Under the pieces are notes generated by a model, which saw nothing but the letters and a program-made list of their open reading frames with translations, searched no databases and was not told where the DNA came from. A stretch of 64,000 bases of DNA from Caballeronia catudaia (GTDB lineage Bacteria; Pseudomonadota; Gammaproteobacteria; Burkholderiales; Burkholderiaceae), in contig NZ_FCOF02000016.1 of the NCBI RefSeq assembly GCF_001544755.2, forward strand, positions 62,001 through 126,000. The letters run 5' to 3'. The position numbers and the translations under genes were made by a program. This document shows, piece after piece, positions 42,852-51,385 of this stretch. The number at the start of each line of letters is the position of its first letter. Within the stretch, counting starts at the first letter, position 1.

Positions 42852-45323
42852 ATGCAGGTCCTTTCCGCGCACGCGCCGCTGCGTCTTTCCGAAGGCTGGC
42901 AATGCCTGAGCACGCCCGCGGGCGCATGCGCCACGCCCGCATCGCTCGATACACTCACGCACACGCAATGGATCGACGCGCCCGTGCCCGGCACGATCGC
43001 ATCGGCATTGCGTTTGTCCGGCGTCGCCGATGAAGCGCTCGCGCAACCGTTCGCGCATTCGGATCACTGGTATCGCGTGAAAATTTCAGATGATGGCAAG
43101 CGGCGCTTGCGCTTCAACGGCCTCGCGACCATCACCGAAATATGGCTGGACGATCGCAAGCTGCTCGAATCGGATTCGATGTTCATCGCGCATGATGTCG
43201 ATGTCGAACTCAACGGCGAGCACACGCTCCATCTCTGCTTTCGCTCGATCGCGCCCGCGCTCGCGGCAAAACGCGGACGCGCGCGCTGGCGACCGAAGCT
43301 CGCGCAGCCGGCCACCTTGCGCAATGTGCGCACGACGCTGCTCGGGCATATGTCCGGCTGGTGCCCGGCGATTCAACCAGCGGGACCGTGGCGCGCGATC
43401 GAACTGATCGGCGCATCGCGTGCGTGCATCGACGATGTGGATATGCGCACGAGCGTCGATGGTAGCGATGGCATGCTCGACATCACGGTCCGCTTCTTTC
43501 ACGCGCAAGAGCCAACGCCGCTTCGGCTGGAATGCGGTGAAGCGCGAGCCGCGCTGCAATGGCAGGACGCGCACACGTTGACGGGCCGCGTGCGCGTGCC
43601 GAACGTGCGCCTGTGGTTTCCCCATACGCACGGCGAGCCGTCGCTTTATGCGGTGAAGCTCGGCGATATCGAACTCGGCGACGTGGGTTTTCGCACCATC
43701 GAAGTCGATCGCGGCAAGGATAACAAGGGCTTTCAGCTCGTCGTGAACGGCGTGCCGGTGTTTGCGCGCGGCGCGTGCTGGACCTCGGCGGATATCGTTT
43801 CGCTCGATGCCTCGCGTGACAAGCTCGAAGGCATTTTCCGGCTGATTCGTGACGCGGGCCTCAACATCGTTCGCGTGAGCGGAATCACGCTATACGAGTC
43901 CGATACGTTCTACGAACTCGCGGACAAGCACGGCGTGATGATCTGGCAAGACTTCGCGTTCGCGAATTTCGATTATCCGGATGACGAAACATTTCGATCG
44001 AGTGTGCAACGCGAAGCCGAACAATTTCTCGCGCGCACGCGACGCTTCGCATCGCTCGCGGTTCTATGCGGCGGAAGCGAGGTGCATCAGCAGGCCGCGA
44101 TGCTCGGTCTGCCCTTCGACGCCTATCAGCAGCGTCTGTTCACCGAGTTGCTGCCGAACGCGATCGCCGCGCAAAGGCCCGATGTCGCCTATGTCGTGAA
44201 CTCGCCGAGCGCCGCGCCCGGCGACACGGAATCGATGCCCTTCAACACGCGCGGCGGCATCACGCACTACTATGGCGTGCCCGCCTATCAGCGTTCGTTC
44301 GACGACGTGCGCCGCGCGCAAGTGCGCTTCGCATCCGAGTGCCTTGCATTCGCCAACGTGCCCGACGATGTCGCGTTGCGTGCATTGCCGAATCCGCGCG
44401 CGCACGAACCGCGCTGGAAAACCGGCGTGCCGCGCGATCCCGGTTCCGCGTGGGACTTCGACGATGTGCGCGAGCACTACATGCAATCGCTCTATCGTGT
44501 CGATGTGCCGCGTCTGCGCTATGAAAACCCCGAGCGTTATCTCGAGCTATCGCGCGCAATCGTCGCCGATGTGATCGGCGCGGTGTTCTCCGAATGGCGC
44601 CGCGAAGGATCGACGTGCGCGGGCGGCATCGTATGGAATCTGCTCGATGTGCGGCCGGGCGCGGGCTGGGGCGTGATCGACGTGCTCGGCGCACCGAAGA
44701 GCGCGCTGCATGGACTCGCGCGTGTGCTGCAACCCGTGCAGGCGCTGATTCTCGACGAAGGGCTCGACGGCCTCGACGTGCATCTCGTCAACGAGACGGC
44801 GCGCGAGATTCGCGCGCGTGTGGAGTTGACATGCCTGCGTGAAGGCGCGGTGAAAGTGGCGGGCGGTTCGTGCGATATCGTGTTGAAGCCGCGCAGCGTG
44901 CAGCGCGTGTCGTCGAATGCGCTGATCGGCGCGTTCTTCGATATCGCGTATGCGTATCGCTTCGGCCCGCGCGCGCACGATGCGACGCATGTCGTCCTGC
45001 GCGATGCCGAAACGGGCGACGTGTTATCGGAAGCGTTCCACTTCCCCGATCCCTCGATAGGCGAACGGCGCGATATCGGCCTGAAGGTCTCGGTCGAGAA
45101 GGATGAGGAAGGCTGGAGTCTCGTCGTCGAAACAGGGCAACTCGCGCGCTGGGTGCATGTCGTCGATCCGAACTATCACGCGCGCATCGACTGGTTTCAT
45201 CTCGCGCCAGGCAGCACGAAACGCATTCCGCTCGTCGCGCGGCACGCGAATGTGCGCGCCGCGCCCGAAGGCGATGTGTGTGCCGTCAATGCTTTGCGCA
45301 GCGCGATGTATCGCGCTGCGTGA
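42852..45323 (+). CDS. Glycoside hydrolase family 2, beta-mannosidase-like
   Basis: 823 aa, with the domains of large GH2 enzymes: jelly-roll (from SEGWQCL), Ig-like and TIM barrel (from GFQLVVNGVPVFARGACW). Both catalytic glutamates can be placed: the acid/base E410 in CGGSE (instead of the usual GNNE) and the nucleophile E496 in RFASE. No signal peptide, so it is cytoplasmic. It follows the aminoacyl-ACP genes on the same strand after a strong stem-loop, and may work on a glycosylated form of their product. Substrate not known; beta-mannosides are the nearest family guess. Confidence 0.85.
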   Translation: MQVLSAHAPLRLSEGWQCLSTPAGACATPASLDTLTHTQWIDAPVPGTIASALRLSGVADEALAQPFAHSDHWYRVKISDDGKRRLRFNGLATITEIWLDDRKLLESDSMFIAHDVDVELNGEHTLHLCFRSIAPALAAKRGRARWRPKLAQPATLRNVRTTLLGHMSGWCPAIQPAGPWRAIELIGASRACIDDVDMRTSVDGSDGMLDITVRFFHAQEPTPLRLECGEARAALQWQDAHTLTGRVRVPNVRLWFPHTHGEPSLYAVKLGDIELGDVGFRTIEVDRGKDNKGFQLVVNGVPVFARGACWTSADIVSLDASRDKLEGIFRLIRDAGLNIVRVSGITLYESDTFYELADKHGVMIWQDFAFANFDYPDDETFRSSVQREAEQFLARTRRFASLAVLCGGSEVHQQAAMLGLPFDAYQQRLFTELLPNAIAAQRPDVAYVVNSPSAAPGDTESMPFNTRGGITHYYGVPAYQRSFDDVRRAQVRFASECLAFANVPDDVALRALPNPRAHEPRWKTGVPRDPGSAWDFDDVREHYMQSLYRVDVPRLRYENPERYLELSRAIVADVIGAVFSEWRREGSTCAGGIVWNLLDVRPGAGWGVIDVLGAPKSALHGLARVLQPVQALILDEGLDGLDVHLVNETAREIRARVELTCLREGAVKVAGGSCDIVLKPRSVQRVSSNALIGAFFDIAYAYRFGPRAHDATHVVLRDAETGDVLSEAFHFPDPSIGERRDIGLKVSVEKDEEGWSLVVETGQLARWVHVVDPNYHARIDWFHLAPGSTKRIPLVARHANVRAAPEGDVCAVNALRSAMYRAA

Positions 45324-45338
45324 GGCATCGCACGGCGA

Positions 45339-48300
45339 TCACGCCGTCGCCGCCATCTCCACCGGCGCGCGATAACGCCCGATCAGACGCTCGCGCTTCT
45401 TCGCAACCGCCGCCATGTTGCGCTCTTTCACATGGCCAAAGCCACGGATCTCATCGGGCAGCTTCGCGAGTTGCAGCGCGGTGTCGACACGGTCCATATC
45501 GAGCGTCGCGCAGAATTCATCGACGAGCGCGATGTAATCCGCGATCATCGCGCGCTCGGTGCGGCGCTCATCGGTCTTGCCGAACACATCGAGCGCCGTG
45601 CCGCGCAAGCCCTTCATCTTCGCGAGCACGCGGAACGCGGGCAGCATCCAAGCGCCGAAGCGCTGCTTCACGAGATGGCCGTGCTCGTCACGCTTCGCGA
45701 AGAGCGGCGGCGCGAGATGGAACATGAGCTTGTAATCGCGGCCCGGTTCGCCCTCGAACTGCGCGCGCAGCTTGTCGAGATACGCGGGATCGGCATAGAG
45801 ACGCGCGACTTCGTACTCGTCCTTATAGGCCATGAGCTTCGCGAGATTGACCGCGACCGCGCGCGTGAGCGGCAGCTTCGCGTTCAACGGCTTCTCTTTC
45901 TCGCGGATGCGCTCGATCACGCTTCGATACGAACGCGCATACGCTTCGCTTTGATACGCCGTCAGCAAGGCTTCGCGCGTCGCGATCACGTTGTCGAGCG
46001 ACTCGGGCATCTTCATCACGACCGCATGCTGCGCGGGCTTGATGAGATCGCCCGCGCCATGATGCGCGACGAATCGTCCCCAGTTGAACGCGAGCCAGTT
46101 CTTCTCGATCGCCACGTTGTTCAGTTCGATCGCGCGCTTCAGGCTCGCCAGTTCCAGCGGCAGCCAGCCTTTCTGCCACGCAAAGCCGAGCAGCAGCGGA
46201 TTCGAGTAGATCGTATCGCCGAGCAGTTTCAGCGCGAGCGCGTTGGCGTCGACGAATGCGCACCCCGCGCCGATGCTGTCCTTTAGCGCCTCTTCCGTCT
46301 GCGCGCCCGGAAAAGTCCAGTTCGCGTTCGTGACGAACTCCGCGGTCGGCGTCGCGCCGCTGTTGATCGCCGCCTGCGTCACGCCGTTTCGCGTGCGTGA
46401 AAGCACATCGTTCGATGCCGACACGATCGCATCGCAACCGATCACGAGGCGCGCTTCGCCCGTCGCAATGCGCGTCGCGTGCAGCGCTTGCGGCTCGGGC
46501 GCGATCTGCACGTGACTCAGCACCGCGCCGCCCTTTTGCGCGAGACCGGCCATGTCGAGCACGGTGACGCCCTTGCGCTCGATATGCGCCGCCATGCCGA
46601 TCAGCCCGCCGATCGTCACCACGCCCGTGCCGCCCACGCCCGTCACGAGAATGCCGTAAGGCTTCGAAAGCGCGGGCAATGAAGGCGACGGCAGCGTGTC
46701 GAAATCAGGCTTGGTCTCTTTCGAAGCCTGCGGCTTGCGAACCTGCGCGCCTTCGGCCGTCACGAAGCTCGGGCAGAAGCCATTGACACACGAAAAATCC
46801 TTGTTGCACGACGATTGATTGATCTTGCGCTTCGTGCCGAGCGGCGTATCCATCGGCTCGACGGACAGGCAATTCGACTGCACCGAACAATCGCCGCAGC
46901 CTTCGCACACGGCATCGTTGATGAACGCGCGGCGCGCCGGATCGGGATACGTGCCGCGCTTGCGGCGGCGGCGCTTTTCGGTCGCGCAGGTCTGATCGTA
47001 GATGAGCACCGTCGTGCCTTGCGTATCGCGCAGCTCGCGCTGAATGCTGTCGAGCTCGTCGCGATGATGCACGTTCACGCCCTGAGGCAATGCAACGTTC
47101 GCATCGTATTTCTGCGGCTCGTCCGTGACGATGACGATGCGCTTCGCGCCTTCCGCATAGACCTGATGGGCGATCTGCGGCACCGTCAGCACGCCGTCGA
47201 CGGGCTGGCCGCCGGTCATCGCGACGGCATCGTTATAAAGAATCTTGTACGTGATGTTCGCGTTCGCGGCGATCGCCGCGCGCACCGCGAGCAGCCCCGA
47301 ATGGAAATACGTGCCGTCGCCGAGATTGACGAACACGTGCTTGTCGCCCGAGAAATGCATCTGGCCGATCCACGCAACGCCCTCTCCGCCCATCTGGCTG
47401 AAGGTCTCGGTCTTGCGGTCCATCCACATCGACATGTAATGGCAGCCGATGCCCGCGAGCGCGCGCGAGCCTTCGGGCACACGCGTCGACGTGTTGTGCG
47501 GGCAACCCGAGCAGAACCACGGCTTGCGCTCGACATCGACACGCGGCTTGATCGCCTCGCGTTCTTTCGCTTCGATGGTTTCGACGCGCGCCAGCATGCG
47601 TGCGCGCACATCGGCGGGAAGATCGGCGCGTGCGAGACGGCGCGCGATAGCCTTTGCGATCAGCGCGGGCGATAGCTCGTAATGCGCGGGTAGCAGCCAG
47701 TCGCCGCGCGGCACGGACCATTCTCCGCCTTCGTTGTCGCGTTCATCGAACTTGCCGTAAATGCGTGGGCGCACGTCTTCGCGCCAGTTATACAGCTCTT
47801 CCTTCAGCGCGTATTCGAGGATCTGCCGCTTCTCTTCGACGACGAGAATCTCTTCGAGACCCGTTGCGAATGCACGCGCGTCCTGCGCATCGAGCGGCCA
47901 CACGCAGCCCACTTTCAGCACGCGCAGACCGATCTGCGCGCAGGTTTCATCGTCGAGGCCGAGATCGACCAGCGCCTGGCGCACATCGAGGTAAGCCTTG
48001 CCCGCGGTGATGATGCCGAAGCGCGGCTTGTCGGAGTCCAGCACCACGCGATTCAATTTGTTCGCGCGCACATAGGCCAGCGCGGCGTACCACTTCTCGT
48101 CGAGCAGACGCGCTTCCTGCGCGAGCGGCGCATCGGGCCAGCGGATGTTGAGACCGTCCGCGGGCATCGCGTAATCGGTGGGCGTGACGATCTCCACGCG
48201 GTCCGGATCGAGGTCGATCGATGCCGTCGATTCGACGACATCGGTCACGCATTTCATCGCGACCCATAGACCCGAGTAGCGGCTCATCGCCCAGCCGTGC

Positions 48301-48875
48301 AAACCGTAGTCGAGATATTCCTGCACGTTCGACGGATACAGCACCGGAATGCCCGCCGCGATGAACGCATGATCCGACTGATGCGCCACCGACGACGACT
48401 TCGCCGCGTGATCGTCGCCCGCGAGCACCAGCACGCCGCCGTGCCTGTCAGTCCCGGCCGAGTTGGCGTGCTTGAACACGTCGCCCGTGCGATCCACGCC
48501 CGGTCCCTTGCCGTACCACATGCCGAACACGCCGTCGCGCGTCGCGCCCGGCCAGAGATTCACTTGCTGCGTGCCCCAGATCGACGTCGCGGCGAGGTCT
48601 TCGTTCACGCCCGGCTGAAACACGATGTCGTTGGCTTTCAGATGCGCCTTCGCCTTCCACAAGGACTGATCGAGCGCGCCGAGCGGCGAGCCGCGATAAC
48701 CCGATATGAAGCCCGCCGTATTCAGTCCCGCCTTGCGGTCGCGCGCTTTCTGCAGCATCGGCAGGCGCACGAGCGCTTGCGTGCCGCTGATATAGACGCG
48801 GCCTTTCTCCAGCGTGTATTTATCATCCAGCGAAACATTGGCGGCGGCGAGTGCGGCGCGATCGGGTGCGTTCAT
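45339..48875 (-). CDS. Indolepyruvate ferredoxin oxidoreductase (single-chain)
   Basis: 1178 aa, full length for the fused proteobacterial enzyme. It decarboxylates arylpyruvates oxidatively to aryl-acetyl-CoA, with electrons to ferredoxin, in breakdown of aromatic amino acids. Order: pyruvate-ferredoxin N-domain, TPP-binding core (GDGTYFHSG, then LYNDAVAMTGGQ), an iron-sulfur segment (CEGCGDCSVQSNC near residue 655) and a C-terminal gamma domain starting at GILVTGVGGTGVVTIGG. CSGCPHNTST also contributes cysteines. It is divergent from the LysR gene at 48979 and has a promoter at 48915-48943. Confidence 0.93.
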   Translation of the reverse strand: MNAPDRAALAAANVSLDDKYTLEKGRVYISGTQALVRLPMLQKARDRKAGLNTAGFISGYRGSPLGALDQSLWKAKAHLKANDIVFQPGVNEDLAATSIWGTQQVNLWPGATRDGVFGMWYGKGPGVDRTGDVFKHANSAGTDRHGGVLVLAGDDHAAKSSSVAHQSDHAFIAAGIPVLYPSNVQEYLDYGLHGWAMSRYSGLWVAMKCVTDVVESTASIDLDPDRVEIVTPTDYAMPADGLNIRWPDAPLAQEARLLDEKWYAALAYVRANKLNRVVLDSDKPRFGIITAGKAYLDVRQALVDLGLDDETCAQIGLRVLKVGCVWPLDAQDARAFATGLEEILVVEEKRQILEYALKEELYNWREDVRPRIYGKFDERDNEGGEWSVPRGDWLLPAHYELSPALIAKAIARRLARADLPADVRARMLARVETIEAKEREAIKPRVDVERKPWFCSGCPHNTSTRVPEGSRALAGIGCHYMSMWMDRKTETFSQMGGEGVAWIGQMHFSGDKHVFVNLGDGTYFHSGLLAVRAAIAANANITYKILYNDAVAMTGGQPVDGVLTVPQIAHQVYAEGAKRIVIVTDEPQKYDANVALPQGVNVHHRDELDSIQRELRDTQGTTVLIYDQTCATEKRRRRKRGTYPDPARRAFINDAVCEGCGDCSVQSNCLSVEPMDTPLGTKRKINQSSCNKDFSCVNGFCPSFVTAEGAQVRKPQASKETKPDFDTLPSPSLPALSKPYGILVTGVGGTGVVTIGGLIGMAAHIERKGVTVLDMAGLAQKGGAVLSHVQIAPEPQALHATRIATGEARLVIGCDAIVSASNDVLSRTRNGVTQAAINSGATPTAEFVTNANWTFPGAQTEEALKDSIGAGCAFVDANALALKLLGDTIYSNPLLLGFAWQKGWLPLELASLKRAIELNNVAIEKNWLAFNWGRFVAHHGAGDLIKPAQHAVVMKMPESLDNVIATREALLTAYQSEAYARSYRSVIERIREKEKPLNAKLPLTRAVAVNLAKLMAYKDEYEVARLYADPAYLDKLRAQFEGEPGRDYKLMFHLAPPLFAKRDEHGHLVKQRFGAWMLPAFRVLAKMKGLRGTALDVFGKTDERRTERAMIADYIALVDEFCATLDMDRVDTALQLAKLPDEIRGFGHVKERNMAAVAKKRERLIGRYRAPVEMAATA

Positions 48876-48914
48876 GTGGGCGTGTCTCCAAGTTCGGGGA
48901 ATTGTTTTTTGCGC

Positions 48915-48943
48915 AGTATAGAAAGCCGAATAGCCATCGTAAA
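48915..48943 (-). promoter_or_regulatory. Promoter of indolepyruvate oxidoreductase gene
   Basis: On the minus strand TTTACG (-35, 48943-48938), a 17-base spacer and TATACT (-10, 48920-48915), 40 bases before the start. It lies between this gene and the divergent LysR gene, so it is a plausible LysR target. Confidence 0.6.
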
Positions 48944-48978
48944 ATCACGAATAAACAACTCTGGTATTCGAAAATCAG

Positions 48979-49884
48979 ATGGCCTTCGATCTCACGCTCC
49001 GGCAGTTGCGCTATTTCGTGGCCGCCGCGCAAACCGGCCAGTTCTCGATGGCGGCGGCGAACGAACATGTCTCGCAATCGGCGATCACGAATGCGGTGCT
49101 CGCGCTCGAAAGCGCGCTCGGCACGAAGCTGTTCGAACGCATGCCGCAAGGCGTCGCGCTGACGCCCGATGGTCAGGACTTTCATCATCACGCGCGCCGC
49201 GTGCTCGATGCCGCGCGCGACGCCATGCACAAGCCGCGCTTTCGCTCGCACGACATGAGCGGCGTGGCACGGATTGCCGCGTCCTATACGGTGCTCGGGT
49301 ATTTTTTGCCGGAATTGCTCGCGCGCTTTCGTGCGACATATCCGTTCATCGATTTCGACTTGCGCGACATGGAGCGCGCCGATATCGAAACGGCCGTGGC
49401 GAATGGCGATGTCGATATCGGCGTGGTGCTGTTATCGAATCTGCAACGTCCGGAGCGCTTCGACAGTCAGGTGTTGATGCGCTCGCGGCGGCAGTTGTGG
49501 GTCGCGCCGACGCATCCGCTCGCGCGGCAGCACGCGGTCTCGCTGAAGGATATCGCCGCGCATCCGTACATTCTCATTACCGTCGATGAAGGCGAACAAT
49601 CGACGATGCGCTATTGGCATAAGAAGCGCCTCGAACCGAACATCGCGTTTCGCACGAGTTCGATGGAGGCGCTGCGTGGACTCGTGGCGCACGGCTTCGG
49701 CGTCACCGTGCTGTCGGATATGGTGTTTCGGCCGTGGTCGCTCGAAGGCAAGCGCATCGAAGCGCGGCCCGTGAACGACGCCATTCCTCACATGGAAGCG
49801 GGCATGATCTGGCGCAAGGGCGCCGTGCTCGACGCCCCCGCGACCGCCGTGCAGCAATTCCTGATTCACGCGTGCGGCGGCTAG
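48979..49884 (+). CDS. LysR-family transcriptional regulator
   Basis: 301 aa, complete. Winged helix at residues 1-60 (RQLRYFVAAAQTGQFSMAAANEHVSQSAITNAVLALE), effector domain from about residue 90 (GVARIAASYTVLGYFLPELL). Divergent to the oxidoreductase gene with a 103-base shared control region, so it is probably its regulator, responding to an aromatic or keto acid. Convergent with the MFS gene, 6 bases apart. Confidence 0.9.
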   Translation: MAFDLTLRQLRYFVAAAQTGQFSMAAANEHVSQSAITNAVLALESALGTKLFERMPQGVALTPDGQDFHHHARRVLDAARDAMHKPRFRSHDMSGVARIAASYTVLGYFLPELLARFRATYPFIDFDLRDMERADIETAVANGDVDIGVVLLSNLQRPERFDSQVLMRSRRQLWVAPTHPLARQHAVSLKDIAAHPYILITVDEGEQSTMRYWHKKRLEPNIAFRTSSMEALRGLVAHGFGVTVLSDMVFRPWSLEGKRIEARPVNDAIPHMEAGMIWRKGAVLDAPATAVQQFLIHACGG

Positions 49885-49890
49885 CCAAAC

Positions 49891-51333
49891 TCAATGCGAA
49901 ATACTTTCGAGCGACTTCCCGAGCGTGCGCGGCCCCATCAACCCGATAGAAAGCATCACGAGCAGCATCGCGCCCGCAATGAAACCGAACACGCCGGTCA
50001 CGCCCGCTTCTTTCAGCACGAACGCGATCACGAACGAACTGAACACCGCTGACAACCGGCTCCACGAATAAACGAAGCCGACGGCGCGGGCGCGTATCGT
50101 CGTCGGATAAAGCTCCTGCTGATACGTGTGATACGTGAACGAGATGATGTTGCCCGCGAGCGTGAGCATGACCCCGAGCGTGACGATCATCACGGGGCCG
50201 GCCGCCTGGCTGAACAGCAGGCCCGCGATGATATTCACGCCCGCCATGAAGACGATCACATGCTTGCGTTCGAAGCGATCCGCGATCCAGTAGCCGAGCA
50301 ACGGGCCGATGGGCGCGGCGAGCCCGATCACCGTCGTATAGAGCAGGCTCGACGTGACCGTCACGCCCTGCTTCACGAGCAAGGTCGGCACCCAGTTCGC
50401 AAAGCCGTAGAAGCCGACCGTCTGGAAGATATGGAAGACGATCAGCATCAGCGTGCGCTTGCGATAAGGCGGATTCCACATATCGGCGAAACCGGCCTTC
50501 TTCGCGATCGGATCGGACGGACCCGGCGCGGGCAGCGGCTTGCCGTATTCCAGCGCGACCTTGTCTTCGAGACGGCGCAGGACTGCATCGGCTTCATCGA
50601 CACGGCCCTTGCTCGCGAGCCAGCGCGGGCTTTCCGGAAGATTGCGCCGGAAGTACCAGACGAACAGCGCGCTCACGCCGCCCGCCAGCGCGACCCAGCG
50701 CCAGCCGTCGAAACCGAACGGCGCTTGCGGCACCAGCAGATAGGAAAGAAACGCGACCACGGGCACGGCTGAAAAGCCGATCGCCTGACAGACCGCGAAC
50801 GCCCGGCCGCGCAAATGCTTCGGCGCGAGCTCCGACATATACGTGCCGATCGTCACGAGCTCGACGCCGATACCGAGTCCCGACACGAAGCGCCAGAAGT
50901 TGAGCCACATCGCCGTGTCCTGAAACGCCATGACGGTATTCGCCGCGACGTACCACAGCAGCGAATACGTGAAGATCGCGCGGCGTCCGTAGCGGTCGGC
51001 GAGAAAGCCGCACGCAATCGTGCCGATGAACAGCCCGCAGAACAATGCCGCGATGAAACTCGCGACGCCTGTGGTGCCGAACAGGCCCGCGGTCGTCGAT
51101 GTCAGAATGCCGCTCTTCACGAGGCCCGGCGCGATGTAGCCCGTGAAGAGCAGATCGTAGAGCTCGAAGAAGAAGCCGAGGCTCAAGAGAAAGATGAGCT
51201 TCCAGACCGCGCGCGTCGCGGGAAGCCGGTCGAGGCGCGCCGAGATGCCCGCCGTGTCCGCGATTGCCGGCGCGTCCGTAAGCGTGCTGCCGGCGGCGTC
51301 GTGCAGACCCGAAGTGCCCTGCATGATAGCCAT
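49891..51333 (-). CDS. MFS transporter (organic acid:H+ symporter type)
   Basis: 480 aa, about 12 membrane helices. The family signature between helices 2 and 3 is GFLADRYGRRAIFTYS, and a second basic loop IADRFERKHV lies after helix 8. An N-terminal extension of about 35 residues precedes helix 1. It follows the aconitase-family gene on the same strand after 52 bases, so it probably imports that enzyme's substrate, a di- or tricarboxylic acid. The exact solute is unknown. Confidence 0.88.
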   Translation of the reverse strand: MAIMQGTSGLHDAAGSTLTDAPAIADTAGISARLDRLPATRAVWKLIFLLSLGFFFELYDLLFTGYIAPGLVKSGILTSTTAGLFGTTGVASFIAALFCGLFIGTIACGFLADRYGRRAIFTYSLLWYVAANTVMAFQDTAMWLNFWRFVSGLGIGVELVTIGTYMSELAPKHLRGRAFAVCQAIGFSAVPVVAFLSYLLVPQAPFGFDGWRWVALAGGVSALFVWYFRRNLPESPRWLASKGRVDEADAVLRRLEDKVALEYGKPLPAPGPSDPIAKKAGFADMWNPPYRKRTLMLIVFHIFQTVGFYGFANWVPTLLVKQGVTVTSSLLYTTVIGLAAPIGPLLGYWIADRFERKHVIVFMAGVNIIAGLLFSQAAGPVMIVTLGVMLTLAGNIISFTYHTYQQELYPTTIRARAVGFVYSWSRLSAVFSSFVIAFVLKEAGVTGVFGFIAGAMLLVMLSIGLMGPRTLGKSLESISH

Positions 51334-51385
51334 TGCTGTCTCCTGTTCGTATGTCGATGCCGCATCGATGGCGGCCCGATCGTGC

